DNA from: JBEVOS01 sp044226655
Lineage (GTDB): Bacteria > Pseudomonadota > Alphaproteobacteria > Caulobacterales > Aquidulcibacteraceae
Assembly: GCA_044226655.1 (NCBI GenBank)
Contig: JBGAGO010000001.1
Location: 1,054,001 to 1,118,000 of the forward strand
DNA length: 64,000 nucleotides
Direction: 5' to 3'
Numbering within the stretch: the first letter of the stretch is position 1; every line of letters starts with the position of its first letter. The notes under the pieces were generated by a model. That model worked only from the letters and a program-made list of their open reading frames with translations. It had not been told where the DNA came from and did no database searches. This document shows positions 17,731 to 26,718 of this stretch, piece after piece. The translations under genes and the position numbers were made by a program.

Positions 17731-20016
17731 ATGCGCATGCGCCTGGCGGGGCTGCTTGTTCATCTGTTGGCCGCAGCCATGCTCGCAAGTTGCGCGGGCG
17801 GTGGGGGCGGCGGCGGTGGAGGCGCCGTCGTTTTGCCGCCGCCATCGCCTCCTCCGCCGCCACCACCGCCGCTGCCGCCATCGGCCGCGCACCCGAGCGT
17901 GGGGTCGAGCGAGTACAATCTGAACTACGCCATCGCGAACGTGCAGGCCGTGACCGCATGGGATCACGGCGCGACGGGGCAAGGCATTCTGGTCGGCGTG
18001 ATCGACAATGGGGTCGACGCCAGTGCGGCCGAGATCAACGCCAACATCTCGCCGCTGTCCATCGACATCAACTCGAGCCGTACCCAGCTGTTCTCGACAA
18101 GCGCGACGCATGGCAGCGAACTGGCGGCGCTGATCGGCGGCGAGTTCAACAATGCAAGCACGGTCGGCGTCGCGTTCAATGCGACGATCCTGGAGGTGCG
18201 CGCCGACAATTCTTCCGGGACCTTCAGCGACAACGATCTGGCCAACGCGATTGACTATGCCATCGCGCAGCACGTGCGCGTCATGAATTTCTCGCTCGGC
18301 TCGTCGTCCTCGTTTCCGAATTTCACCAGCAGCAATTTCGCGGCGGCCATCAAGCGCGCCACGGACGCCGGCATCATCATCGTGAACTCCGCGGGCAATG
18401 AGAACGCCGCGCAAGTCAACAATCCGGGCTATTTGTCGATCAACAGCACGTATTCGAATGGACTCATCATCGTGGTCGGCGCGCACACGCCGACAGGCGC
18501 CATCGCGTCGTTCAACAACAACGCCAATGACGTTCAGGCGTTCTATCTCACCGCGCCGGGGACGGAGATCATCGTGCCGGATTTTGGCGCGCCCGGACCG
18601 ACGGATCCGGCATTTCAGCTGTGCGGGCTGCCGACGACGGCGACGGGCGCGTGTTTGGTGCAAGGCACGTCCTATTCCGCGCCGATTGTCACGGGCGCGG
18701 TGGCGCTGCTGCTCGAAGCGTTTCCGGGCCTCACGCCGCAACAGATCGTGCAATTGGTGCTCACCTCCACCGACGATGCCGGCGCTCCCGGCGTGGACGC
18801 GGTGTGGGGCCATGGGCGGCTCAACATCTCCAAGGCGTTCGCGCCCATCGGGCCGGTGGCCGCGCCTTTGCCGCAAGGCGGCTTCGTCTATCCGGGCGAG
18901 ACCGTGCTCGGCATGACGGGCGCGGCGTTCGGCGATGCGTTTCAACGCGGCGCATGGAACGCTGTGGGTTTCGACAGTTTCGGACGCGCGTTCCGCCTCG
19001 ATCTCGGCGCCAATTGGCGCGCGGCCGAGACATCGCGGCTTTCGGACGCGCCGCTGATGTGGCGCGCAGGCGCGACGGAGTGGGGCGCGGCGGCGTTCGC
19101 CGCGACAGACGAGATCGCCGCGCCGGATTCCTTGAGGCGCGCGATGGGCGAAGCGCCGGAAGGCGCGTTCCTTGCCGAGGTCAGCGCCGGGCCTGGCCTC
19201 AGCGTCGCGTTCGGCGCGCATGCCTCGCTGATGACGCAGCTTTCGCCGGCGCCGGTTGAGGGCCATTTCTCTCTGGCGGCGCCGGAGCGCAGTGCGCGCG
19301 TCACGCGGGCGCTGACGGATCATGTCTCGCTGGCCTTGCTCACTGAAGAAGGCCGCTATCTGAGCGGACCGGATTATGCGCGCGGCGAACGGCGTGCGGA
19401 GATGGCGCGCGTGCAAAGTGCGTTCGGCCGCTGGCGCTTCGCGGCGGCGTATGGGGCGCTCACGGACGATGCCGGGCTGCTTGGCCTTGCCTGGACCGAG
19501 GCGCGCGGCGCGGCGGCGCGGGCGGAGACGCGCATTTCCACCTTTGAGTTCGGCTATGATGTGAACGCGCGCGTGCGGCTGGGCTTCACCGGCGAATGGG
19601 GATTGTCGTCACTGGCGCCGGGCGGCTGGCTCACACAGGAGGCGCCGATCCGCACCAGCGCGTTTTCGATTGCGGCGCGGTTCGCGGCGACGCCGCTCTG
19701 GCTGCTCGATCGTGCGCCGAGCGGCGCGGGCGCGTTCACGCTGGCGCTCAGCCAGCCGCTACGCGTGGAGGATGGCGCCTTTGGCGTCGATCTGCCGACG
19801 GCGGACGCCTATGGCGTCAAGCATCTCAGCTACGAACACCGCCTGATCGATGCGGCGCCGAGCGGGCGGGAGCTCGATGTCAGCCTCGGCTATGCCTATG
19901 CGCTGCGCGATCGGGTGAGCTTCACCACGACGCTGACGCAGGCGTTCCAGCCCGGCCACCGGCGCGACGCGGAGCCCGCGCAATATCTGCAAATCGGGCT
20001 GCGCCTGCGGCGTTAG
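17731..20016 (+). CDS. Lipoprotein subtilisin-like (S8) protease with autotransporter-like C-terminus
   Basis: A 761-residue secreted protein. A lipoprotein signal ends at LASC with Cys21 as the lipidation site. A run of nine glycines and a polyproline linker come next. The S8 catalytic domain shows all three triad motifs: Asp92 in GVIDNGVD, His127 in THGSELAAL and Ser314 in GTSYSAPIVTGAVALLL. From about residue 380 the sequence becomes strand-rich and repetitive, like the 12-strand barrel of bacterial autotransporters. It ends LQIGLRLRR rather than in an aromatic residue. The combination suggests a surface-exposed protease. The ATG at 17731 is preceded by AGGGGGAC. It diverges from the barrel-like protein gene. 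Confidence 0.85.
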   Translation: MRMRLAGLLVHLLAAAMLASCAGGGGGGGGGAVVLPPPSPPPPPPPPLPPSAAHPSVGSSEYNLNYAIANVQAVTAWDHGATGQGILVGVIDNGVDASAAEINANISPLSIDINSSRTQLFSTSATHGSELAALIGGEFNNASTVGVAFNATILEVRADNSSGTFSDNDLANAIDYAIAQHVRVMNFSLGSSSSFPNFTSSNFAAAIKRATDAGIIIVNSAGNENAAQVNNPGYLSINSTYSNGLIIVVGAHTPTGAIASFNNNANDVQAFYLTAPGTEIIVPDFGAPGPTDPAFQLCGLPTTATGACLVQGTSYSAPIVTGAVALLLEAFPGLTPQQIVQLVLTSTDDAGAPGVDAVWGHGRLNISKAFAPIGPVAAPLPQGGFVYPGETVLGMTGAAFGDAFQRGAWNAVGFDSFGRAFRLDLGANWRAAETSRLSDAPLMWRAGATEWGAAAFAATDEIAAPDSLRRAMGEAPEGAFLAEVSAGPGLSVAFGAHASLMTQLSPAPVEGHFSLAAPERSARVTRALTDHVSLALLTEEGRYLSGPDYARGERRAEMARVQSAFGRWRFAAAYGALTDDAGLLGLAWTEARGAAARAETRISTFEFGYDVNARVRLGFTGEWGLSSLAPGGWLTQEAPIRTSAFSIAARFAATPLWLLDRAPSGAGAFTLALSQPLRVEDGAFGVDLPTADAYGVKHLSYEHRLIDAAPSGRELDVSLGYAYALRDRVSFTTTLTQAFQPGHRRDAEPAQYLQIGLRLRR

Positions 20017-20133
20017 AAGCGGCGGACCGCGTTTTCGAATGCTTGCCTCCGCGCAGCGCGCATGAGAAGCAGTCCACAACGCCCCAAAAGAATAACAACG
20101 CCCGCTGTAGGGCCAAGCGCCGGAGGAACGCCG

Positions 20134-21096
20134 ATGAAAGCGGCTGTCTATTACGAAAACGGCAAACCGGATGTTCTAACGTACGAGGACGTTCCCGATC
20201 CGCCGTGCCATCCGAAGGGCATCGTGATCCGCGTCGAGGCGGTCGCGATCGAAGGCGGCGATACGCTCAATCGCTGGCGCGGACCGCTCATCACCGTGCC
20301 CCATGTCGTCGGCTATCAGGCGGCGGGCACGATCGTCGAGGTTGGCGAACAGGTCGAGCATCTGCGCATCGGCCAGCGTGTGGCGACGACGGGGTCGCAT
20401 GGCTCGCACGCCGAGTTGCGCGCCGTGCCCGCGCGCACGGCTTGGCCCGTGCCGGATGGCTTCGACATCGGCAAGGCGGCGGTGATCCCGGTTGCGTTCG
20501 GCACGGCGCATGATTGCCTGTTCGAGTTCGGCCGCCTGAAGAAGGGCGAGACCGTGCTGGTGCAGGCGGGTGCGAGCGGCGTTGGCACGGCGGCGATTCA
20601 ATTGGCGAAGCGCGCCGGCGCGCGGGTGCTGGCGACGGCGTCGAGCGATGAGCGGCTCGAAAAGCTGCGTCCGCTCGGTCTGGATGAGGGCATCAATTAC
20701 ACCACGAAGAACGTGGTGCAGGAGGTCATGCGCCTCACCGACAAGAAGGGCGTCGATCTTGTCGTCGATTCCGTCGGCGGGCCGACTTTGCAGGGGTCGA
20801 TCCTCTCGCTCGGCTATCGCGGCCGCGTGTCCATGGTGGGTGCGGCGGGGCGCGAGCCGATGAACGTCGATGTGGGCTCGCTGATGGGCGGCAATCGCTC
20901 GCTCAATGGCGTCTTTCTTGGCGCCGAGATCGGCACGGACCGCGCACACGATATGATCCAGGGCCTCATCAACGATGCGGCCGCCGGCAAAATCGAGGTC
21001 GTGATCGACCGGCGCTTCAAGCTCTCTGAGGCAGCCGAAGCCCACGCCTACATCGAAAGCCGCAAGGCCGTCGGCCGCGTGCTGCTCATTCCCTGA
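20134..21096 (+). CDS. Zinc-independent MDR-family quinone/enoyl reductase
   Basis: A 320-residue NADPH-dependent medium-chain reductase resembling quinone oxidoreductases. The N-terminal GroES-like domain starts MKAAVYYENGKPDVLTYEDV. The Rossmann motif is VLVQAGASGVGTAAIQLAKR near residue 145, and DLVVDSVGGPTLQGSI follows. Cysteine zinc ligands of classical alcohol dehydrogenases are not evident. The ATG at 20134 has GGAGG eight bases upstream. It is the first gene of a plus-strand operon with an acyl-CoA ligase, thiolase and DUF35 gene, so reduction of an unsaturated CoA or carbonyl intermediate is a reasonable guess. Confidence 0.85.
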   Translation: MKAAVYYENGKPDVLTYEDVPDPPCHPKGIVIRVEAVAIEGGDTLNRWRGPLITVPHVVGYQAAGTIVEVGEQVEHLRIGQRVATTGSHGSHAELRAVPARTAWPVPDGFDIGKAAVIPVAFGTAHDCLFEFGRLKKGETVLVQAGASGVGTAAIQLAKRAGARVLATASSDERLEKLRPLGLDEGINYTTKNVVQEVMRLTDKKGVDLVVDSVGGPTLQGSILSLGYRGRVSMVGAAGREPMNVDVGSLMGGNRSLNGVFLGAEIGTDRAHDMIQGLINDAAAGKIEVVIDRRFKLSEAAEAHAYIESRKAVGRVLLIP

Positions 21097-21101
21097 GGAC
21101 G

Positions 21102-22580
21102 ATGATGACGAGTGCAGAAGCGCCCAAGCCGATTTCGATCGCCGCGCGCGTGGCAGAGATCGCCGCGGAAAAGCCGAACGCGCCCGCGCTCACCTTCGAA
21201 GACGTGACGCGCACCTGGGATGAGCTGCACCGGCGCACGAACCGCATGGCGCGCGGGTTGATCAAGCGCGGCGTCAAGCAAGGCGACCTCGTCACCATTG
21301 GCCTGCCGAACGGGCATGGCTTCATCGAAGCGTGCTATGCGTGCTGGAAAGTCGGCGCCACGCCGCAGCCGATCTCGGCGCGTCTGCCTGCGCACGAAGT
21401 GGAGGCTGTCGTCGAACTCGCCGATCCGCCGCTCGTGATCGCGCGCAACACCATGGAGACGAAGCGCCCGCGCGCCGATGTGGACGATCTGCTCGCGGAT
21501 TCGGACGACGACAGCGCGCTGCCGGACATCACCGCGCCAATCTACAAGGCGCCGACCTCGGGCGGATCGACGGGGCGTCCCAAGCTCATTCTGGCTGGCC
21601 AGCCAGGCGTGATCGTTCCCGGATCGGGCGGCGTCTATAAGACGCTCGGCGATGATGTGATGATCATGCCGGGGCCGATGTATCACAATGGCCCGTTCAC
21701 CTCCGCGTTTGGCGGGCTCTTCCAGGGCGCGCATCTGGTGCTGCTGCCGCGCTTCGACGCGGAAGAGGTGCTGAAGGCCGTCGATCGTTATCACGCGACC
21801 TGGATGTATCTCGTGCCGACGATGATGAGCCGCATCTGGAAGCTGCCGGAAGACGTGCGGGCAAAATATGACGTGTCCTCGCTGAAAACGGTCTGGCATC
21901 TTGCCGCGCCGTGCCCGCCTTGGCTCAAGGAAGCGTGGATCCAATGGCTCGGGCCGGATGTGATCATGGAGCTGTATGCCGGCACGGAGGCGCAGGCGGT
22001 GACTGTCATCACCGGGCGCGAATGGCTGGATCATCGCGGCTCTGTCGGCCGCGTGATCTTCGGGGAAATGAAAGCGTTCGATGCATCGGGCGCGCCCTTG
22101 CCGCCGGGCGAAATCGGCGAGGTCTTCATGCGCCGCCCCGAAGGCGCGCCGGCCTCGTATCATTATCGCGGCGCGAGCGCGCGCACCCTGCCGGACGGCT
22201 GGGAGAGCCTTGGCGATATCGGTTCGTTCGACGCCGAAGGGTTTCTTTATTTGGCGGACCGCCGTACGGACATGATCCTGGTCGGCGGTGCCAATGTCTA
22301 TCCGGCCGAGATCGAAGCGGCGATCGATGAGCACCCGCAAGTGCAATCGAGCTGCGTGATCGGCCTGCCGGATGACGATATGGGCAATATCGTGCACGCC
22401 ATCGTCCAGCCGCGCGAGGGGCTCACGGAAGAGGCGCTGCGCGCGCACGTCGCCGCCATGCTCGTCACCTATAAGCAGCCGCGCAGCTATGAATTCACGA
22501 CCGAGCCGCTGCGCGACGACGCCGGCAAGGTGCGGCGCACGCAATTGCGCGATGAGCGCATCGCGGCGCGCAAGAGCTAA
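21102..22580 (+). CDS. Acyl-CoA ligase (AMP-binding)
   Basis: A 492-residue adenylate-forming enzyme that would activate a carboxylic acid to its CoA thioester with ATP. The phosphate loop is TSGGSTGRPKLI (near residue 153). The adenine motif region is MELYAGTEAQAV, and the hinge motif YLADRRTDMILVGGANVYPA is intact. The C-terminal catalytic lysine region reads RDDAGKVRRTQL. It begins five bases after the reductase stop, in an operon with thiolase and DUF35 genes. This resembles steroid or alicyclic acid catabolic ligases more than long-chain FadD, but the substrate is not identifiable here. Confidence 0.88.
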   Translation: MMTSAEAPKPISIAARVAEIAAEKPNAPALTFEDVTRTWDELHRRTNRMARGLIKRGVKQGDLVTIGLPNGHGFIEACYACWKVGATPQPISARLPAHEVEAVVELADPPLVIARNTMETKRPRADVDDLLADSDDDSALPDITAPIYKAPTSGGSTGRPKLILAGQPGVIVPGSGGVYKTLGDDVMIMPGPMYHNGPFTSAFGGLFQGAHLVLLPRFDAEEVLKAVDRYHATWMYLVPTMMSRIWKLPEDVRAKYDVSSLKTVWHLAAPCPPWLKEAWIQWLGPDVIMELYAGTEAQAVTVITGREWLDHRGSVGRVIFGEMKAFDASGAPLPPGEIGEVFMRRPEGAPASYHYRGASARTLPDGWESLGDIGSFDAEGFLYLADRRTDMILVGGANVYPAEIEAAIDEHPQVQSSCVIGLPDDDMGNIVHAIVQPREGLTEEALRAHVAAMLVTYKQPRSYEFTTEPLRDDAGKVRRTQLRDERIAARKS

Positions 22581-22603
22581 ATTCACGAGGGCCAGAGAGA
22601 TCG

Positions 22604-23779
22604 ATGAGCATCAAAGGCAAAGCCTATGTCGTGGGCGTGTACGAACACCCGCTGCGCAACATTCCGGACAAGTCCACGCCGCAGGTCCATGCCGAATGCG
22701 CCAAGGGCGCGCTCGATGATGCGGGCCTGACCAAGGACGATATCGACGGTTATTTCTGCGCGGGCGATGCGCCCGGCTTCGGCGCGCTGTCGATGGCCGA
22801 TTATATGGGCCTCAAGCTGAAACATCTCGATTCGACCGAGACCGGCGGCTCGTCCTACATCGTCCACGTCAATCACGCGGCGACAGCGATCGCGGAAGGC
22901 AAATGCCGCGTGGCGCTCATCACGCTGGCGGGCCGCCCGCGCCAGGGCCAGGGCGGCCCGCGCAGCACGGGCAGCGCGCCTGGCTTCACGGAAGTTCCCG
23001 AGGCCGGCTTCGAGAACATCTATGGCGGCACGACGCACAACACGTACGGCATGTGCGCGATGCGCCACATGCACGAATACGGCACGACCAGCGAACAGCT
23101 CGCCTGGATCAAAGTCGCCGCCTCGCATCATGCGCAATGGAACGAACACGCGATGCTGCGCGAGGTCGTGACTGTTGAAGACGTGCTCAATTCGCCGATG
23201 ATCTCCGATCCGCTGCACCGGCTCGATTGCTGCGTGGTGAGCGATGGCGGCGGCGCGGTGATCGTGGCGCATCCCGATGTGGCCAAGAGCTTGAAGCGGC
23301 CGAAGGTGAAAATCCTCGGCGCCGGCGAGGCGCCGAAAGGTCCGCGCGGCGGCAAGAGCCTCGATCTCACGCATTCAGGGGCGGTCTGGTCCGGCCCGCT
23401 CGCGTTTGCGGAAGCGGGCGTGACGCCCGCGGATATCAAATACGCCTCGATCTATGACAGCTTCACCATCACGGTGCTGATGCAGCTCGAAGACCTCGGC
23501 TTCTGCAAGAAGGGCGAGGGCGGCAAATTTGTTGCGGACGGCAATCTCATTTCGGGCGTCGGCAAGCTGCCGTTCAACACCGATGGCGGCGGGCTCTGCA
23601 ACAACCACCCCACCAATCGCGGCGGCATCACCAAAGTGATCGAAGCCGTGCGCCAGGCGCGCGGCGAAGCGCATCCGAAGGTTCAGGTGAAGAATTGCGA
23701 TCTGGTGATCGCGCACGGCACGGGCGGCTCGCTGGGCACGCGTCATGCGAGCGCGACCGTCATCATGGAACGGGAGTAA
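22604..23779 (+). CDS. Thiolase-like acyl-CoA lyase, DUF35 partner, nucleophile Cys replaced
   Basis: A 391-residue SCP2-thiolase-type protein. Family segments are DDIDGYFCAGDAPGFGALSM, FNTDGGGLCNNHPTNRGG and VIAHGTGGSLGTRHASA. At the position where the 5419 paralogue has GGCSF, this protein reads GGSSYIVHV, so the thiolase cysteine is serine. Loss of that cysteine is known in the Ltp2-type aldolases of steroid side-chain degradation, which act with a DUF35 partner and do not need it. The DUF35 gene follows five bases downstream. A retro-aldolase role is therefore more likely than true thiolysis; that is inference from one motif and context. Confidence 0.83.
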   Translation: MSIKGKAYVVGVYEHPLRNIPDKSTPQVHAECAKGALDDAGLTKDDIDGYFCAGDAPGFGALSMADYMGLKLKHLDSTETGGSSYIVHVNHAATAIAEGKCRVALITLAGRPRQGQGGPRSTGSAPGFTEVPEAGFENIYGGTTHNTYGMCAMRHMHEYGTTSEQLAWIKVAASHHAQWNEHAMLREVVTVEDVLNSPMISDPLHRLDCCVVSDGGGAVIVAHPDVAKSLKRPKVKILGAGEAPKGPRGGKSLDLTHSGAVWSGPLAFAEAGVTPADIKYASIYDSFTITVLMQLEDLGFCKKGEGGKFVADGNLISGVGKLPFNTDGGGLCNNHPTNRGGITKVIEAVRQARGEAHPKVQVKNCDLVIAHGTGGSLGTRHASATVIMERE

Positions 23780-23784
23780 GAGAG

Positions 23785-24189
23785 ATGGCCGAAGACAAGC
23801 AATGGCCGCGCAAAATCTCCGCGCCGCCCGTGACAGTCGAATCCAAACCGTTCTGGGACGCGTGCGCCGAGGGCAAATTCCTCATCAAGCGCTGCAAGGC
23901 CTGCAATGAGCCGCACTATTATCCGCGCGCGCTCTGCCCGTTCTGCTTTTCCGATGAGACGGTGTGGGAAGAGACCAGCGGACAAGGCGAGATCTACGCT
24001 TTCTCCGTGATGCGCCGCTCGCCGACGGGGCCTTACGCCATCGGCTATGTGACGCTGAAGGAGGGGCCGGCCGTGCTCACCAATTTTGTCGATTGCGATT
24101 TCGACAAGCTCGCCATCGGCCAAAAGGTGAAGGTGCTGTTCCAGCCGACGGAGAACGGCCCGCCGGTTCCCGTGTTCGCGCCGGCCTAA
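23785..24189 (+). CDS. DUF35 zinc-ribbon/OB-fold protein
   Basis: A 134-residue protein with a zinc ribbon (CKACNEPHYYPRALCPFC, about residues 32-49) and an OB-fold (GQGEIYAFSVMRRSPTGPYA onward). It starts at ATG 23785, five bases after the thiolase-like gene. It is the last gene of the reductase-ligase-thiolase operon, and its stop overlaps the stop of a convergent secreted-protein gene. It probably forms a heteromer with the upstream thiolase-like protein, as in Ltp2-DUF35 aldolase complexes. It is clearly related to the DUF35 protein at 6582. Confidence 0.9.
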   Translation: MAEDKQWPRKISAPPVTVESKPFWDACAEGKFLIKRCKACNEPHYYPRALCPFCFSDETVWEETSGQGEIYAFSVMRRSPTGPYAIGYVTLKEGPAVLTNFVDCDFDKLAIGQKVKVLFQPTENGPPVPVFAPA

Positions 24190-24680
24190 CGCGGCGGCGC
24201 GATCTGCAGGGTCAGCGTGTCGGCGGCGCCGTCGGATGAAACCGAAAGGCCGAGCTCCAAATCCGCATCGTCCAACGGAATGCGGAACGGCCCGCGGCTC
24301 GACGCGCGCATCGGCCCGCTTTCGAGCGGGCCGCCGATGTCGAACGGCGGCACGGCCAGACCCACGCAATCGCTGATCCGCGTCTCGAAGGCTTCGAGCG
24401 CGGCGCGTGCATCGGTGCTGGCGGCGGGAAAATCGCAGCGATAGCGGTGCGCGCCGGACGCGCGTTCGGTCACCATGCAGTTCGACGCGCCGGCCAGCGT
24501 GATGCTCGGATGCGGGAAGCTGCGGGCGTTCGCCGCGTCGGCCGCGCCGCGTACGTCCTCAAAGTCGTGCGGCGCGGCGGCGATGACCTGCTGGAGGCTC
24601 TCGCAGAAGGCGTCGGCCGCCAGCGCCGGGGACGACAGCGCAAAGAAGAGGCCGAAGAGGGCGGCGCATCTGGCGAGCAT
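24186..24680 (-). CDS. Secreted protein of unknown function
   Basis: A 164-residue protein with a clear Sec signal peptide (LFGLFFALSSPALAADAF, cleavage near residue 22). The mature part has four cysteines (FCESL, SNCMV, YRCDF, SDCVG), suggesting one or two disulfides in the periplasm. No domain family was recognised. Its stop overlaps that of the convergent DUF35 gene by four bases, and on the other side it diverges from the MarR regulator gene. No functional link to either neighbour is evident. Confidence 0.65.
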   Translation of the reverse strand: MLARCAALFGLFFALSSPALAADAFCESLQQVIAAAPHDFEDVRGAADAANARSFPHPSITLAGASNCMVTERASGAHRYRCDFPAASTDARAALEAFETRISDCVGLAVPPFDIGGPLESGPMRASSRGPFRIPLDDADLELGLSVSSDGAADTLTLQIAPPR

Positions 24681-24755
24681 GGCGTGAGGCTAGACCTGTT
24701 CGCGGCAGGGGGACGGATGCGGCGCGGCGCCGCACGGGCTGGCGCAAACATGATA

Positions 24756-24770
24756 GTTAGGCTACCTAAC
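24756..24770. promoter_or_regulatory. Probable MarR operator
   Basis: A perfect inverted repeat, GTTAGG-CTA-CCTAAC, ends four bases before the ATG of the MarR-family gene. TAGGT-type inverted repeats over the start region are a common autoregulatory arrangement for MarR repressors of efflux operons. The site leaves no room for a ribosome-binding site, which suggests a leaderless or very short leader transcript. Confidence 0.65.
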
Positions 24771-24774
24771 CAAT

Positions 24775-25230
24775 ATGCCCGTCGATTTGCCGATTCGCGC
24801 CTCCGCCTCGCCAATTGAATTGGCCGAGGCGCTGCGGCCGATCATTCTGCGCCTGTCGCGTCAGCTGCGGCGGGAGGCGCAACGCCTGGGCGCTTCGGCG
24901 CTCGATGCGCAATTGCTGGCGATCGTGAAGAAGCTGCCCGGCGTCGGCGTGTCCGAACTGGCCGAGCGCGAACAGATTTCCAAGCCCGCCATGTCGGCGC
25001 ATGTGAAGCGGCTCGAAGAGGCCGGCTGGATCGCGCGCGCCGAAAGCGAAGAGGACAAGCGCCGCGCGGGCCTCATGCTGACCAAAGCCGGCGCGCGCGC
25101 GCTCGAAGACATCAAGAAGGCCCGCAATGATTGGCTCGCCGCACGGCTCTCGGAGCTCGGCGCGCAAGATCGGGCCGCGTTGGCGGCCGCGCTCATGCCG
25201 CTCAACGATTTGGCCGGAGAAGCCGGATGA
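24775..25230 (+). CDS. MarR-family transcriptional regulator
   Basis: A 151-residue winged-helix regulator. Recognition-helix and wing region: VSELAEREQISKPAMSAHVK then LEEAGWIARAESEEDKRRAG, about residues 58-98. The conserved DxRR wing motif appears as EDKRRAGLMLT. The flanking helices form the dimer interface. The next gene, an MFS exporter, begins inside its stop codon (ATGA), so repressor and pump are co-expressed. A palindromic operator abuts the start. It probably represses the operon until a toxic ligand binds. A TTG at 24787 is an alternative start. Confidence 0.9.
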   Translation: MPVDLPIRASASPIELAEALRPIILRLSRQLRREAQRLGASALDAQLLAIVKKLPGVGVSELAEREQISKPAMSAHVKRLEEAGWIARAESEEDKRRAGLMLTKAGARALEDIKKARNDWLAARLSELGAQDRAALAAALMPLNDLAGEAG

Positions 25231-26708
25231 CTGACCTCGCCGACGATCAGCCGCTCGATGGCCCGCCCACGGCGGCGGAAGAGGCGATCGTCAAGAAACG
25301 CCCCGATTGGCTCGTGCCCGCGATCATCGGCTCGGCGCTGTTCATGCAAACGCTAAGCGCAACGGTGATCTCCAACGCGCTGCCGACCATGGCGCATGCT
25401 TTGGCCGTGAGTCCGCTCGCGCTCAATCTCGCCATCACCGCCTATCTGCTCACCGGCGCCGTGTTTCTGCCGATCAGCGGCTGGCTGGCCGATCGCCACG
25501 GCGCGCGCAGCGTGTTCGTCGTCGCGATCGTGATCTTCACCTGCGCGTCGGCCGCCTGCGGCTTTGCGCATTCGCTCGAACAATTGGTGCTGGCGCGCAT
25601 GGTGCAGGGTGCGGCGAGCGCGATGCTGATGCCGGTCGGCCGGCTCGTGCTGCTGCGCACGGTGCCGAAGGACGAACTCGTCGGCGCGCTGGCGATCCTC
25701 ACCATGCCGGGCCTGCTCGGTCCGATGATCGGCCCGCCGATCGGCGGCTTCATCGTGACCTATTCGGATTGGCGCTGGATTTTCTTTCTCAACATTCCGG
25801 TCGGCATTGTGGGCGTGATCCTGGTGTCTTTGTTCGTGCCGGACGTGCGCGAGGAGGTGCGGGCGCCGCTGGATTGGACGGGATTTTTCCTCACGGGCAT
25901 CGCCTGCGCTGGCCTGGTGTTCGGCTTTGAAAATCTGGGCCGCGGCGCGCTGCCGTGGCAGGTGATCGCCGGCATGCTCACACTGGGCGCGGGCGCGGCT
26001 TATCTCTTCCTTGAGCACGCCAAGCGCACCGAAGCGCCGATCCTCGATCCCACCATTTTCAGGTTTCAGACCTTCTCCGCCTCGATCATCGGCGGCGCCT
26101 TCCTGCGGTTTGCGATGGGCGCCTCGCCCTTCCTCCTGGCGCTGCTGCTGCAGCTCGGTTTCGGCATGAGCGCGTTTCAGGCGGGGTTGACGACATTCGC
26201 CGCCGCCGCCGGTGCGCTGCTGATGAAGACGACGGCGCCGCCGCTGATCCGCCGCTTCGGCTTTCGCAACATTCTGATCTGGAACGGCGTGATCTCGGCC
26301 GTGCTGATGTTCGCCTACGCGTTCTTCACGCCGGCCATGCCGCACGTGCTGCTGCTCATCATCCTGCTCACGGGCGGCTTCTTCCGCTCGCTGCAATTCA
26401 CCAGCCTTAACGGGCTCGCTTATGCCGACATTCCGCAGGAGCGCATGAGCCGCGCTTCGACGCTGTCGTCGATGGGCCAGCAGCTCGCGCAATCGGTCGG
26501 CGTGGGGCTGGCGGCGGTGCTGCTGCACCTGTCGATGCAGGCGCGCCACGAGACCGACGTGACCGTGTCTGCGATTTCGCCGGTGTTCGGCGTGATGGCG
26601 CTGGTGACGCTGATCGGCCTCTTCTGGTTCGTGCGCCTACCGGCCGATGCCGGCGAGGAGCTGAGCGGGCGGCCCGTCCCGGTTCCGCGCGAGGCTCGCC
26701 AGGGGTAA
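25227..26708 (+). CDS. MFS drug efflux transporter, DHA2 (EmrB/QacA) type
   Basis: A 493-residue inner-membrane protein with about 14 hydrophobic segments. The DHA2 fingerprints are visible: LAITAYLLTGAVFLPISGWL followed by DRHGARSVF (motif A), LVLARMVQGAASAMLMPVGR (motif B) and GLLGPMIGPPIGGFI (motif C, antiporter). It would export drugs or toxic metabolites using the proton gradient. The start overlaps the marR-like stop as ATGA, so it is translationally coupled. No membrane-fusion partner (EmrA) is adjacent. Substrate unknown. Confidence 0.92.
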   Translation: MTDLADDQPLDGPPTAAEEAIVKKRPDWLVPAIIGSALFMQTLSATVISNALPTMAHALAVSPLALNLAITAYLLTGAVFLPISGWLADRHGARSVFVVAIVIFTCASAACGFAHSLEQLVLARMVQGAASAMLMPVGRLVLLRTVPKDELVGALAILTMPGLLGPMIGPPIGGFIVTYSDWRWIFFLNIPVGIVGVILVSLFVPDVREEVRAPLDWTGFFLTGIACAGLVFGFENLGRGALPWQVIAGMLTLGAGAAYLFLEHAKRTEAPILDPTIFRFQTFSASIIGGAFLRFAMGASPFLLALLLQLGFGMSAFQAGLTTFAAAAGALLMKTTAPPLIRRFGFRNILIWNGVISAVLMFAYAFFTPAMPHVLLLIILLTGGFFRSLQFTSLNGLAYADIPQERMSRASTLSSMGQQLAQSVGVGLAAVLLHLSMQARHETDVTVSAISPVFGVMALVTLIGLFWFVRLPADAGEELSGRPVPVPREARQG

Positions 26709-26718
26709 GACCGGCGCC

